A DNA stretch of 38,854 nt from Microcaldota archaeon (GCA_021828295.1 JAKASF010000007.1:1-38854), one strand, 5' to 3'; shown: positions 15,174-23,688, counted from the stretch's first letter. Translations and numbers: made by a program. Notes: generated by a model not told the origin, from the letters alone.

Positions 15174-15893
15174 CTATCTGTACCTGGCCTCCAGCGCATC
15201 GCGCTGCAGCTTCGTCACAGTCTCTCCGGCTTTCTGTATCATCTCCATCGCCTTTGACACCTGCTCCTTGCTCAGCGAGCCATCCATCTGGAGCAGCAGT
15301 ATGTCGTTGTTCCTTGGCGCTATCGCCACTGGCATGTCGGCGTCGGAGTAGTTGTCCTCTATCTTGTTGAGATCAAGGATTATCTGGTCGCCGGCCTTCC
15401 CCGCCGAGACAGCGTAGGGTATGTCGCGCATAGGTATTCCGCTGCTTGCTACGGCCACAGCCGCAGCAGTTATGCCCGCGGCCCTTGTGCCGCCGTCGCT
15501 CTGCAGCACCTCTACGAAGATGTCTATCTCGCTGCCTGGGAAGTTGTCAAGCAGTATCACGTTCTCGAACACCTCCTTCGTGACCTTGGATATCTCTATC
15601 GCCCTCCTGTTGGGCCCTGACCTGTTGTGCTCCTCCAGAGAGGAGAACGGCGCCATCTGGTACCTGCACTTGATTATCGCCCTGTCTGGGTCCGCTATGT
15701 GTTTCGGCTGCGCCTCCTTTGGCCCGTACACTGCAGCGAGCACCTTGTTGTTGCCCCATTCCAGATACGCGGAGCCTTCCGCGTTCTTCAGCACTCCCGC
15801 CTCTATCTTTATCGGCCTGAGCTCGTCAAACGCCCTGCCGTCTGTCCTCTTGCCGTCTACTATAAGTTCCGGCTTGTTTTTTCCTCCTCCCAT
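15174..15893 (-). CDS. rrp41: Exosome complex component Rrp41
   Basis: This is the catalytic phosphorolytic subunit of the archaeal exosome, pairing with Rrp42. The RNase PH fold spans the protein. RNA/phosphate-binding Arg residues are in SGPNRRAIEIS, and the catalytic acidic cluster is in IEDNYSDADMPVAI (Asp180, Asp184 and Asp186). I choose ATG 15893 (239 residues) over the TTG six bases upstream because GGAGGT at 15902-15907 sits eight bases before that ATG. The gene follows rrp4 with two bases between stop and ATG. Confidence 0.97.
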   Translation of the reverse strand: MGGGKNKPELIVDGKRTDGRAFDELRPIKIEAGVLKNAEGSAYLEWGNNKVLAAVYGPKEAQPKHIADPDRAIIKCRYQMAPFSSLEEHNRSGPNRRAIEISKVTKEVFENVILLDNFPGSEIDIFVEVLQSDGGTRAAGITAAAVAVASSGIPMRDIPYAVSAGKAGDQIILDLNKIEDNYSDADMPVAIAPRNNDILLLQMDGSLSKEQVSKAMEMIQKAGETVTKLQRDALEARYR

Positions 15894-15895
15894 GA

Positions 15896-16570
15896 TCAAC
15901 TACCTCCGTTCTGGCTCGCCAGCAGCTCGGTCACCCTTTCGGTAAGGCCGCTGATGTGCGCCTCTTCCTGTATCTTGTTTATCGCCTTCTGTGCAAGCGG
16001 CACGTTCTCTCCTTTCATCCAGACTATGCCGTTAAGCCCAACGAGTATTGTGCACTTAGTTCCGTCCTCGAGCTGCTTCAGCATAGTGCTTGCCTTGCCT
16101 ATCACCCTAGGAATCTTCGATGGCCTGACTTCAACGAGCTTGCCCCCGAAGAGCCTCCTGGGCCTCTCGAGTATCAGTATTATCTGATCGGCTTCACGCT
16201 TCACGTCCTTGACGAAGCAGCTTACAACATCGCCGACACGTAGTATCTCCTGCCTCTCCTCCCTCTGTGGCCTGCCACCGAACCTGTCGTCCCTTCCCCT
16301 GCCGAATCTCGGCCTGGGAGGCGGAAGTATGAGGCCGCGGAACGGCGAGTCGAGCTGCACCGTGTGCACGTTGTTCTTCGAGTTCTCGACTATTCCTATG
16401 ACGAAATCTCCCTGTCTCGGGTACCACACGCTCTCCAGAGGTATGAACGAGCCGTGCTCATCGTCGAGCATGCCCATCACTGTCGCATATGTCTTCCCGT
16501 TCTCCACTATCGCATTCTCCATCCTGACCGGGTTATCGGATATCTTGTCTCCCGGCAATATTATTCTCAT
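15896..16570 (-). CDS. rrp4: Exosome complex RNA-binding cap protein Rrp4
   Basis: This cap subunit of the exosome binds substrate RNA. Domains are in order: an N-terminal strand domain (residues 1-50), an S1 domain (about 53-138) and a KH domain (about 145-220) with the PSKIPRVIGKAS segment. The 224 residues are normal. The start is ATG 16570 (MRIILPGDKI, the family opening) and not GTG 16579. The long loop inside the S1 domain, residues about 83-108, is strikingly rich in Pro, Arg and Gly (PPPRPRFGRGRDDRFGGRP), resembling an RGG-type RNA-binding segment. The stop overlaps the upstream flank of rrp41. Confidence 0.97.
   Translation of the reverse strand: MRIILPGDKISDNPVRMENAIVENGKTYATVMGMLDDEHGSFIPLESVWYPRQGDFVIGIVENSKNNVHTVQLDSPFRGLILPPPRPRFGRGRDDRFGGRPQREERQEILRVGDVVSCFVKDVKREADQIILILERPRRLFGGKLVEVRPSKIPRVIGKASTMLKQLEDGTKCTILVGLNGIVWMKGENVPLAQKAINKIQEEAHISGLTERVTELLASQNGGS
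15902..15907 (-). promoter_or_regulatory. Shine-Dalgarno deciding the rrp41 start
   Basis: The minus strand reads GGAGGT, eight bases before ATG 15893. It selects that ATG over the upstream TTG at 15899. Confidence 0.6.
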
Positions 16571-16588
16571 TTCACACACTTCGTTTGT

Positions 16589-17275
16589 TTATACACTAAC
16601 TATCTTGGTTATCGCGCTGCCCTTCGTGGCGCTGTTGAGCTTGTCGAAGAACTCGCTCTGCAGGCCTGCGGGGAACTCGAGAGTAGCAAAGAGCGAACCG
16701 TCGTTGAGCCAGCGCTCTGACTTCAGCCCGTACTGCTTCAGCAGGCCATAGCACCTGTTCGTGAACTGCGGCGATATCGTCACCTCCATTCTCACGCTCG
16801 AGAATTTGAGCGGCAGCTTAATGCTCAGTTTCTTGACTATCTCCTCCACCTGCTCCGTGGCGGGCTTGAACGGGTCTATAGAAATCCTGCTCTCGTTCAT
16901 CGCGTTCTCTATCCTCTGCGGCGTATGCGGCGCGTTCGTCCTTGGGTCGATTGCGTTCGTTGCTATCACGTTTATTATCTGCCTTCTCTTCTCCTCCAGC
17001 AGCCTGTTCCTCTGCTCCGTGGTGAGCGGCACGTTGCCGTTCTTGAGTATGATCCCGGCGATCTTGCTCAGGTCCTCTGTGTTGAATGCCTTCTTCAGTT
17101 TCTCTTGGCTCTGCCTGTCTCCCTTGTTCGCGTCCTTGAATACGTCCTCGACCTCGAGGGCCGAGAGGGGGTCTTGGAGCTTGCCCGTTATGTAGTCGTA
17201 GGCCTTGTCCGAATCAACGAAGATTTCGAAGCTTTCTCCTGCGACAATATACTTAGCTATGACAGTCTTTGACAT
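16589..17275 (-). CDS. sdo1: Ribosome maturation factor SBDS (SDO1)
   Basis: This is the archaeal orthologue of the Shwachman-Bodian-Diamond protein, involved in late maturation of the large ribosomal subunit. The 228 residues cover the three SBDS domains. The N-terminal domain includes the GESFEIFVDSDKAYDYITG segment. The helical middle domain carries the family-specific string around IDPRTNAPHTPQRIENAM (about 111-128). A ferredoxin-like C-terminal domain completes the protein. It lies between psmA and rrp4, the conserved archaeal position, with short gaps of 14 and 18 bases. Confidence 0.97.
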   Translation of the reverse strand: MSKTVIAKYIVAGESFEIFVDSDKAYDYITGKLQDPLSALEVEDVFKDANKGDRQSQEKLKKAFNTEDLSKIAGIILKNGNVPLTTEQRNRLLEEKRRQIINVIATNAIDPRTNAPHTPQRIENAMNESRISIDPFKPATEQVEEIVKKLSIKLPLKFSSVRMEVTISPQFTNRCYGLLKQYGLKSERWLNDGSLFATLEFPAGLQSEFFDKLNSATKGSAITKIVSV

Positions 17276-17289
17276 AATTACACGAACAA

Positions 17290-18006
17290 TCAGAAGTACT
17301 TTGCGGTTTCCTGCTCTGAGAGCACTGTAAACTCTTTGCCCTCTTCGATGTATCCAATATCTACGTGATCTCCCTGGAGTTTGCCCTCGGTTATCTTGTT
17401 TATTATCTTGATGCCGAGCTTGAGAGCGTCGTCTGTGGACATGCCGTCCTTGTACTCCTTGACAAGCATGTCTGTTGCTATCTTCTTCCCCGCGCCTATC
17501 GCGTCCGCCTTGTAGCCTAGCAGCGCGGCGTCTGGGCCCACCTCGAAGAGCCTCTTCTCGGTGTCTATGCCCCCGACCAGGAGCGAAACCCCGTAGGGCC
17601 TCACGCCTCCGTAGAACGTGGCCTGAAGTATGTACGATGAAAGGCCCTTCGCTATGGCCTCGACAGACTTGACCTCGTCGAATACCATTCGGTGGCTCTG
17701 CGCCGCGGACCTGGTCTCATCGATGACGTGAAGGCCGTCGGCGACTATTCCGCTGTACGCCGCGCCTATGTGCGCGTCTATGCGGAACACCTTCTGCATG
17801 CTCGAGAGCACCGCCATCGGTTCGTCGACGTTCTTGTGCGCCACGAACGCAACGCCGCTCTTTGTAATCATGCCTATCGCCGCGCCGCCCCTTCGTACGG
17901 CTTCCTTGGCGTACTCCACCTGGAAGAGCCTGCCGTCAGGGTTGAACATCACTCCCCTATCATATGCTTGTATGTTTGGGTACACTTTTACACCGTTTAA
18001 CGTCAA
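17290..18006 (-). CDS. psmA: Proteasome subunit alpha
   Basis: This forms the outer rings of the 20S proteasome, gating entry of substrates. The alpha-type N-terminal helix and signature are clear: YDRGVMFNPDGRLFQVEYAKEAVRRGG. At 238 residues it has normal length. The start is uncertain. TTG at 18006 gives seven extra residues; GTG at 17985 gives a tail closer to other archaeal alpha subunits. A TATA-like AATTAATAGCC at 18033-18043 points to transcription starting near 18013, so TTG is kept. No beta subunit is in the window. It begins the superoperon leading to SBDS, the exosome genes and eL43. Confidence 0.96.
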   Translation of the reverse strand: MTLNGVKVYPNIQAYDRGVMFNPDGRLFQVEYAKEAVRRGGAAIGMITKSGVAFVAHKNVDEPMAVLSSMQKVFRIDAHIGAAYSGIVADGLHVIDETRSAAQSHRMVFDEVKSVEAIAKGLSSYILQATFYGGVRPYGVSLLVGGIDTEKRLFEVGPDAALLGYKADAIGAGKKIATDMLVKEYKDGMSTDDALKLGIKIINKITEGKLQGDHVDIGYIEEGKEFTVLSEQETAKYF

Positions 18007-18074
18007 AACAGAATAGAATTTGTAGAAGCCAGAAGGCTATTAATTCTCTTCTCTAGTTACGGAAAGTATATTGG

Positions 18075-19976
18075 CTAACCACTATTATATACCTTTTGCT
18101 GGGCGCTTCTTATGACTGGGACTATGGCTGTCTGAAGCGTCTTGTGCTCTCCGTCAAGGCGAAGCGCGAACGCGAGGGAGTCCTTCTTTGTCTCTAGGTA
18201 CAGTTCGCTTCTCTTCTTTGGCAGGTCCATCGAAACGCGCTCTTCCCGCAGCCCCTGACTGCGAAGATAGTTTATGAACGCTCTGGGGGTTTTGTTTGCT
18301 CCGTTCTTCCCGAACAGCAGGACCTCAGCCCCGTGAGCTGCGGCCCTAACTTTCATGTCTTCGAAGACCACCTTGAATATGTCAGGGTCTATGAAAGCCC
18401 CGGTACCTTCCACCGAATCTACAAGGAACCTGCCCCTGTCTAGGTAGCAGATGGCGCTTCCGACCTCGAGCGGCTTGTTACGAAGGACAAGCGCCTCGTA
18501 TCTGACGAGCACGCACCTGTCATTGGTAGAGTATTTGATTATGTCCTCTTTGTAGGGCAGGTAGGCACAACATTTCTGAACATCATTGTTGAACTTCAGG
18601 GGATTCTTGGTTTCATATGCAGAAATTCCGTGAAGATCAGCGAGATACGCCTTGTTCGTAAGGAAAAGGAGCCTGTTGAACACCTCCGGTATTGAAGATC
18701 TCCTCTTCTTTCTCTCCTTTGCCTCATTTGCCTCCTTTCTTTTCTGCTCGCGGCGTTCCACAGCGCTTGCAAGCACAAACGCGGCCTTGAGGTAGTCTGG
18801 CAGCTTCTTCAGCATCTTTGGCAAAATGTCCTTGTGCTCTGTCCTAAATTCTGTGCGGGCGCGGTCAAGAAGAGACTGGCCAACTATGCCACCGATTATA
18901 GATACAGAATTGGCTTCCTTCGCCTTGTCTTTGGAGCCAACAACAGATATGACTGCATGGCGCACATAACTTTCGAACATTTCCTTTCGGTCTTCGATGC
19001 CCTTTGCTCTTACTGGATATTCTGCTGCCATTGATTCTGAGCTTCTGCTGGCAAGTTCTCCAATCTCATCTACGTTCCTGGAGTGAAGCAGCATCCTGAG
19101 CTGCCCATAGGTGATGGGTCCCTTTATCCCATAATTGTGAATGCGCGAGAACAGATCCGCCTGGGTTACCGTTTCTCCGTGCTGTTTCCCGAAGAATTTC
19201 ACAACCGATGCTGTTATCATCAGGCTTGTGTCGTCCTTGATCTTCGACCCCCATCCGCGCTTGATTGCGCCAAACAGGTATTTTCGCGGAACAAGAAGTG
19301 CGTGTAGCACCCCGATATTCTCGATTGTGCTTATCGCGTCGTCCCTTTCTTCGTCCTTTAACTTGTGGAAGATGTCGTTTGCCAACCGTACTGCGACAAG
19401 TCTGCTTTCGTAAGTATGTCTGGCCGATATAAAGTCTACCACGCGCCAAGAAGAAAAGAACTTGCACTTACTCAGGTAATCGTCATACAGGCGTTGCGCC
19501 TCCGCCTTGTACAAGTCTATTTCCAAGTCTGTACGCTCTCCAAAGGCGAGCGACATCCATCTTAGCTGGTTCTGAGCCCGAATCGCGCCCTCGGCCGTAG
19601 TGGCCAGCTTGCCTGCGATTTCTGCGGCTTCGTATCCTCTGTAGTTAGATATCACATCTGCAGCTTCAATCACGAACCTGGAGTTCTGAGTCACGCGTGC
19701 GATATATGCAAGCCAGTACCCTACATCATCTCTATATCGGGGTCCGTATCTCAGAGGCACGGCAAGAACCTGCGGGTCGAACAGGCCGGTTCGCTCGAGC
19801 TCTTCTGCATCAAACAAGGTAAGGACCTCGCCGCCGATTACGAACCTTGACCAGAAACGCATGGCCCGAAGCTTCTCCTCGAGGTGCTTCTCAGCAAGCT
19901 TAACCTTTGCTTCGGCCCGCTCGATGTTAGCGAGAGGCTCTTCGTTCTGCCCTATAGTTTCTGTAGGCTCCCCCAT
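18075..19976 (-). CDS. Large unrecognised protein with possible GNAT-like C-terminus
   Basis: I do not recognise this 633-residue protein. The first 460 residues are mostly helical, without membrane segments or signal peptide. A strongly basic stretch, REQKRKEANEAKERKKRR, lies near residues 408-425. From about 480 the pattern changes: strands (CVLVRYEALVL, GSAICYLDRGRFLVDSVEG), a helix, then AEVLLFGKNGANKTPRAFINYLRSQGL (about 550-576). That order and the N-x-x-N-x-x-x-x-x-x-x-x-x-x-G ending recall the core of GNAT acetyltransferases, but the acetyl-CoA loop is not evident. It has its own TATA-like box and lies downstream of, and diverges from, the Mrp-cdc6 operon. Confidence in function is low. 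Confidence 0.85.
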   Translation of the reverse strand: MGEPTETIGQNEEPLANIERAEAKVKLAEKHLEEKLRAMRFWSRFVIGGEVLTLFDAEELERTGLFDPQVLAVPLRYGPRYRDDVGYWLAYIARVTQNSRFVIEAADVISNYRGYEAAEIAGKLATTAEGAIRAQNQLRWMSLAFGERTDLEIDLYKAEAQRLYDDYLSKCKFFSSWRVVDFISARHTYESRLVAVRLANDIFHKLKDEERDDAISTIENIGVLHALLVPRKYLFGAIKRGWGSKIKDDTSLMITASVVKFFGKQHGETVTQADLFSRIHNYGIKGPITYGQLRMLLHSRNVDEIGELASRSSESMAAEYPVRAKGIEDRKEMFESYVRHAVISVVGSKDKAKEANSVSIIGGIVGQSLLDRARTEFRTEHKDILPKMLKKLPDYLKAAFVLASAVERREQKRKEANEAKERKKRRSSIPEVFNRLLFLTNKAYLADLHGISAYETKNPLKFNNDVQKCCAYLPYKEDIIKYSTNDRCVLVRYEALVLRNKPLEVGSAICYLDRGRFLVDSVEGTGAFIDPDIFKVVFEDMKVRAAAHGAEVLLFGKNGANKTPRAFINYLRSQGLREERVSMDLPKKRSELYLETKKDSLAFALRLDGEHKTLQTAIVPVIRSAQQKVYNSG

Positions 19977-20003
19977 TCAAGTCAACTTTAGTGATTTTGG
20001 CCC

Positions 20004-20014
20004 TTTAATAAGCA
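20004..20014 (-). promoter_or_regulatory. TATA-like box for the 633-residue gene
   Basis: On the minus strand this reads TGCTTATTAAA, centred about 33 bases before the ATG at 19976. It implies a short leader of around 8 bases. Confidence 0.35.
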
Positions 20015-20088
20015 TTTCTAGAAGTTTTGCTCTCTGCAGTTAGCACTATTTAATATTTGATTAGAGAGAATATAATCTGCTGATTTTG

Positions 20089-20910
20089 ATGGAGGAGAAG
20101 CAGGGGGCCCAGAAAGTGAAGATTGGGAACGCTGAGGTGAACGTGGTCCATCCCTCCATCTTCAACGTGGTGAAGCAGAGGCAGCGCATAAAGGAGAAGC
20201 TCTCCGGCATAAAGCACAAGATAGGCGTGTACAGCGCCAAGGGAGGGGTTGGCAAGACAACCGTGGCTGTGAACATCGCATTCACGCTCAGGGACATGGG
20301 CTTCAAGGTCGGCCTGCTCGACGCTGACATAGACTGCCCAAACCTACACCTCTTCCTCGACATAAAGAACGCGGGAGAGCCCGTATACCCTCTAAAGCCG
20401 CTTGAGAAGGATGGGGTCAAGGTTATCTCCACTGCCATGTTCGTCGACGAGGCGAAGAGGCCTATAATCTGGAGGGGGCCGATGGTCGCAAAGATGCTCT
20501 CCGAGTTTCTCGAGATGACCGAATGGGGAGAGCTCGATTACCTCATACTGGACTGCAGCCCTGGAACCAGCGACTCCAACCTCTCGATAATGCAGCTTCT
20601 CGACATGGACGGCTTCGTGCTCGTGACTACGCCGCAGCACATAGCTGCGATAAACGCCATACGCTCGGGCATGATGGCCAAGCGCCTGGGCGTGTCGGTA
20701 TTGGGCGTGGTTGAGAACATGTCGAATGGAAAGACTGGCGGAGGGAAGGAGGTTGCCGACGCGCTCAAATGCGATCTGTTCGGGGAGATAAAGAGCAGCA
20801 ATATTTTCAACACGGCGAGCGATTCTGGCAAGATACCTGTATCAGAAGATAGCGAGATCAAAGAAGAGTTTATAAGAATAACAAAGAGATTGATAAGCGG
20901 GGGCGACTGA
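20089..20910 (+). CDS. Mrp/NBP35-family P-loop ATPase lacking the CxxC motif
   Basis: Mrp/NBP35 ATPases carry and deliver iron-sulfur clusters. The deviant Walker A is AKGGVGKTT (residues 50-58). Other family blocks are DADIDCPN, IIWRGPMVAKML and the ELDYLILDCSPGTSDSNLS region. The usual CxxC cluster-binding pair after ENMS is missing: here ENMSNGKTGGGKEVAD has no cysteine. That raises doubt about iron-sulfur transfer. The start is ATG 20089; a TTG lies just upstream. The stop shares a base with the cdc6 start (TGATG), so the two are tightly coupled. A ParA/MinD-like role in chromosome or protein positioning is an alternative. Confidence 0.93.
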   Translation: MEEKQGAQKVKIGNAEVNVVHPSIFNVVKQRQRIKEKLSGIKHKIGVYSAKGGVGKTTVAVNIAFTLRDMGFKVGLLDADIDCPNLHLFLDIKNAGEPVYPLKPLEKDGVKVISTAMFVDEAKRPIIWRGPMVAKMLSEFLEMTEWGELDYLILDCSPGTSDSNLSIMQLLDMDGFVLVTTPQHIAAINAIRSGMMAKRLGVSVLGVVENMSNGKTGGGKEVADALKCDLFGEIKSSNIFNTASDSGKIPVSEDSEIKEEFIRITKRLISGGD

Positions 20911-22142
20911 TGGACGGAAAATTCGCTGAACTATTTAAGGAATCGAAAATCTTCGCCAACCGCGAGGTGCTCTCTCCTCATTACCTTCCAGCGAACCTTC
21001 TCTTCAGGGACAAGCAGATAGACGACATAATAAAGGCGCTGACGCCCTCGCTGAAGGGGGAGCGGGGAAGGAATCTCTTCGTATACGGGAAGGCCGGCAC
21101 TGGCAAGACCTCGTGCGTAAGGCACGTGATTGACGAGGTGAAGAGGCTGCCCGTTGTGAAGGCGAGGCTCTCTTACATAAACTGCCGCATCTACAACTCC
21201 AGGTATAGGGTATTGAGCAAGATAGTCAGCGATCATCTCCCATTCCTGGCGAAGCGGGGCTACGGGCTTGTGGAGATATACGAGAAGATAATCAACTGGA
21301 TAGAGGAGGACGGCAAGGTGCTCGTAGTTGTCCTGGACGAGATAGATATGGTGAAGGACCTTGACGATCTCGTGTACACGCTCACCAGGGCGAACAGCGA
21401 CATACGCTCAGGGGGCATAACGATAGTAGGCGTTTCAAACAGGATCGACTTCAAGGAGCTGCTCGACTCGAGGACCCTGTCAACGCTCTACGAGCGGGAA
21501 CTTGCTTTCCCTCCGTACAATTCCACAGAGCTCGCCGCCATAATAAAGGACAGGGTGGAGAAGGGATTCAAGCCGGGGGTGCTGGGCCAGGAGATAATTG
21601 GCCTTGTCGCTGCGATATCGGCGAAGGAGAGCGGCGACGCGAGGCTTGCGCTGAAGGTCATGTCCAGGGCAGGCGAGATAGCAGAGGAGGAGGGCAAGAC
21701 GAAGGTGGGCGATGCTGAGGTGAACGAGGCGCAGAAGGACGCCGAGGAACAGGTAGCCTACGACGTGATCTCGACGCTGCCCGAACACCAGAAGCTCGTG
21801 CTCTACTCCATCGCGCTGCTCTCGCTGCAGGGCAGCAGGTACAAGAAGCTGACCGACGGGAACGACATGTACATCTTCAGCGGAGAGGTCTACAACAAGT
21901 ACAGCAGGATAAGCAGCACGCTCAGCAAGGAACCGAAGAGCAGCAGGTGGTACAGGAAGTACATCGCGGACCTGGAGATGCAGGGGCTCATCGACACGTA
22001 CGAGAGCGGCAAGGGTATAAGGGGGCACACGAAGCTGATCAAGCTAGCATATCCTGCAGACAAGATCAAGGAGACGATAGAGAAGAGCATGTTCGCTGAG
22101 AGCGAGGCCAAGGGAGACGCGCAGCCCAAGCCTGCCGTGTGA
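20910..22142 (+). CDS. cdc6: Orc1/Cdc6 replication initiator
   Basis: This AAA+ protein binds origin DNA and loads the replicative helicase. Walker A is GKAGTGKT at residues 60-67 and Walker B is LDEID with Asp143 and Glu144. Sensor 1 follows in GVSNRIDF. The C-terminal 100 residues form the winged helix (VLYSIALL, then the wing segment YKKYIADLEMQGLID-like). At 410 residues it has normal length. The start overlaps the Mrp stop by one base. The next gene follows four bases after the stop. No other cdc6 is in the window. Archaeal origins commonly lie next to cdc6, and candidate AT-rich DNA is at 23760-23990. Confidence 0.97.
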   Translation: MDGKFAELFKESKIFANREVLSPHYLPANLLFRDKQIDDIIKALTPSLKGERGRNLFVYGKAGTGKTSCVRHVIDEVKRLPVVKARLSYINCRIYNSRYRVLSKIVSDHLPFLAKRGYGLVEIYEKIINWIEEDGKVLVVVLDEIDMVKDLDDLVYTLTRANSDIRSGGITIVGVSNRIDFKELLDSRTLSTLYERELAFPPYNSTELAAIIKDRVEKGFKPGVLGQEIIGLVAAISAKESGDARLALKVMSRAGEIAEEEGKTKVGDAEVNEAQKDAEEQVAYDVISTLPEHQKLVLYSIALLSLQGSRYKKLTDGNDMYIFSGEVYNKYSRISSTLSKEPKSSRWYRKYIADLEMQGLIDTYESGKGIRGHTKLIKLAYPADKIKETIEKSMFAESEAKGDAQPKPAV

Positions 22143-22146
22143 TCCG

Positions 22147-22659
22147 ATGCGGTTCTTTGATCTTGTTTCTTTTTCGGGGGGCATCGACGACTCAATGCCC
22201 AGCAGGCTTGGATACAAGAAGATACTCGAGGCGGGCAAGGATATCGAAGTTATGGATTCTGTTGGTGCTGCTACACTGACAAAGAAAATAGTCAGGAGCG
22301 ACAGCATCGAGACAATAACAAAGGGCGTGAGGCAGAACCGGACGATTGGGGTGCTGCCAAAGAATGCGTCGCTTAGTGGGAAGGCTCTTGACGCGGTGAA
22401 GGAGAACGGGAAGCTGGTTCTCATTCCGCTCAGCGAGGCGACCTGCGCTCAGGGGCCAGATAGGGCGCACGCGCTGCCTAGATTCAGGAAGCTTGTACGG
22501 AACGTGCTTATTGCTAAGGTGCCATTCGCGCTCGTCTCCATGGCCGAGACGCGTGAGGGCATGATGTCGAGCCTGCAGATGATAGAGGTCGCTGGCTTCC
22601 TTGGGGTGGACCAGAGGCGCGCGAAGGAGGCGCTTGCCAAACTGGGTGAAGTGCTGTGA
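22147..22659 (+). CDS. rnp3: RNase P protein component Rnp3 (Rpp30 homologue)
   Basis: This is a PHP/TIM-barrel-like protein subunit of archaeal RNase P, which removes tRNA 5' leaders with the RNase P RNA. The N-terminus MRFFDLVSF and GYKKILEAG fits the first barrel strand and helix. The end LVSMAETREGMMSSLQMIEVAGFLG matches the conserved Rpp30 C-terminal block. At 170 residues it is shorter than most archaeal Rnp3 (about 200-240). The identity gains support from the next gene, rnp2. GTGATC, including the cdc6 stop, lies three bases before the ATG and may be the ribosome-binding site. The stop overlaps the rnp2 GTG start. Confidence 0.85.
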   Translation: MRFFDLVSFSGGIDDSMPSRLGYKKILEAGKDIEVMDSVGAATLTKKIVRSDSIETITKGVRQNRTIGVLPKNASLSGKALDAVKENGKLVLIPLSEATCAQGPDRAHALPRFRKLVRNVLIAKVPFALVSMAETREGMMSSLQMIEVAGFLGVDQRRAKEALAKLGEVL

Positions 22660-22988
22660 TATTCAGGAGAAAGCTGAGGTACGTGCTTGTCGAGGCCAGC
22701 GATGACGTCTCGATGGCCGATCCAAGAAATGCTGATGCGCTTAGGGCAGGCACGAAGGCCTTCCTTGGAGAGCTAACGTACTTCAAAGCCAACCCTCAGA
22801 TCACGGCGCAGCTCGAGAACCGGTTCTTTGTGATCGGGGTAAACAGGGGCTACGAAAGAAGCGTTGTACTAGCACTATCCTTCATCAAGGAGCTGGACGG
22901 ACGACGCGTTGGTTTCTATACACTAAAAACTTCTGGCACTATCAGAAGCTTGAAGGACTACTTTGCTGGTATACGGGGCGCCCGATGA
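22656..22988 (+). CDS. rnp2: RNase P protein component Rnp2 (Pop5 homologue)
   Basis: This RRM-like protein subunit of RNase P works as a pair with Rnp3 near the catalytic RNA domain. Signatures are the RRKLRYVLVEAS opening, the helix followed by FLGELTYFKANP, GVNRGYERSVVLALSFIKE, and the hallmark TSGTIRSLKDYF near the end. The 110 residues are normal. The start is GTG (GTG-ATA-TTC-AGG) overlapping the rnp3 stop as GTGA. The stop overlaps the HAD gene start as ATGA. The RNase P RNA itself was not found in the window. Confidence 0.92.
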   Translation: MIFRRKLRYVLVEASDDVSMADPRNADALRAGTKAFLGELTYFKANPQITAQLENRFFVIGVNRGYERSVVLALSFIKELDGRRVGFYTLKTSGTIRSLKDYFAGIRGAR

Positions 22989-23671
22989 TGATAAGGCTGG
23001 TGGTCTTTGATTTCAGCGGGGTGATAGCAGACCGGAGCCTCGGAGACGCATATTTCGAGAAGGAGTTCGCCAAGTTTCTGCGACGGAATGGAGCCGGAAA
23101 CAGAGATGCGAACAGGGCGTGGAAAGGTATACCTGAAAGAATACATAGGGGGAGGATGACAATGGCGGACGGCAGAAAGATATTCTTGCGAAGGCTGGGC
23201 CTGCCTTTGACGTTGCTGAGCGAATACAGGAAGATAGACAACGAGTCGTGGAGGCGTGTGAAGCTTTCAGAAAAGAGCGTCGCCGGCACTTTGTCGAAAC
23301 TCAGAGAAGACGGAGTCAGGCTCGCAGTGCTCTCTGATACGCTTTACGGGTCACGCAACCTTAGGAAGATGTCGCGGATGCTAGGAATCGGAGATCGCAT
23401 CGATGCTCTTTACGTTTCTGCCGAGATGGGGCTGAAGAAACCTCACCGGAGAACCTACGCAACGGTGCTCGCCGCCTTTAAGGTCAGGCCGGAGGAAACG
23501 CTCTACGTAGCGCACGATGACGACGAGCTTGTTGGAGCGCGAAGGCTCGGTATAAGGACGGTTTCGTACAGGGGCGACAAGAATGCCGATTACAGAATAA
23601 GCAGGTTCTCTGACATTGCGGAAATCGTTCGCGCCCTTAACGACAGAGGCAGTACCGAACGCTTGCGCTGA
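22985..23671 (+). CDS. HAD-superfamily hydrolase
   Basis: This is a phosphatase-like haloacid-dehalogenase fold. Motif I is FDFSGVIAD with nucleophile Asp9; the usual second Asp at position 11 is Ser, as in the DFxGV subclass that includes epoxide-hydrolase N-domains. Motif II is VLSDT, motif III the Lys in GLKKPH, and motif IV HDDDELVG. A helical cap lies between. At 228 residues the protein is complete. The substrate is unknown. It overlaps the rnp2 stop by four bases, so it ends the Mrp-cdc6-rnp3-rnp2 operon. Confidence 0.92.
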   Translation: MMIRLVVFDFSGVIADRSLGDAYFEKEFAKFLRRNGAGNRDANRAWKGIPERIHRGRMTMADGRKIFLRRLGLPLTLLSEYRKIDNESWRRVKLSEKSVAGTLSKLREDGVRLAVLSDTLYGSRNLRKMSRMLGIGDRIDALYVSAEMGLKKPHRRTYATVLAAFKVRPEETLYVAHDDDELVGARRLGIRTVSYRGDKNADYRISRFSDIAEIVRALNDRGSTERLR

Positions 23672-23688
23672 GCCTCTCTTTTGAATGC

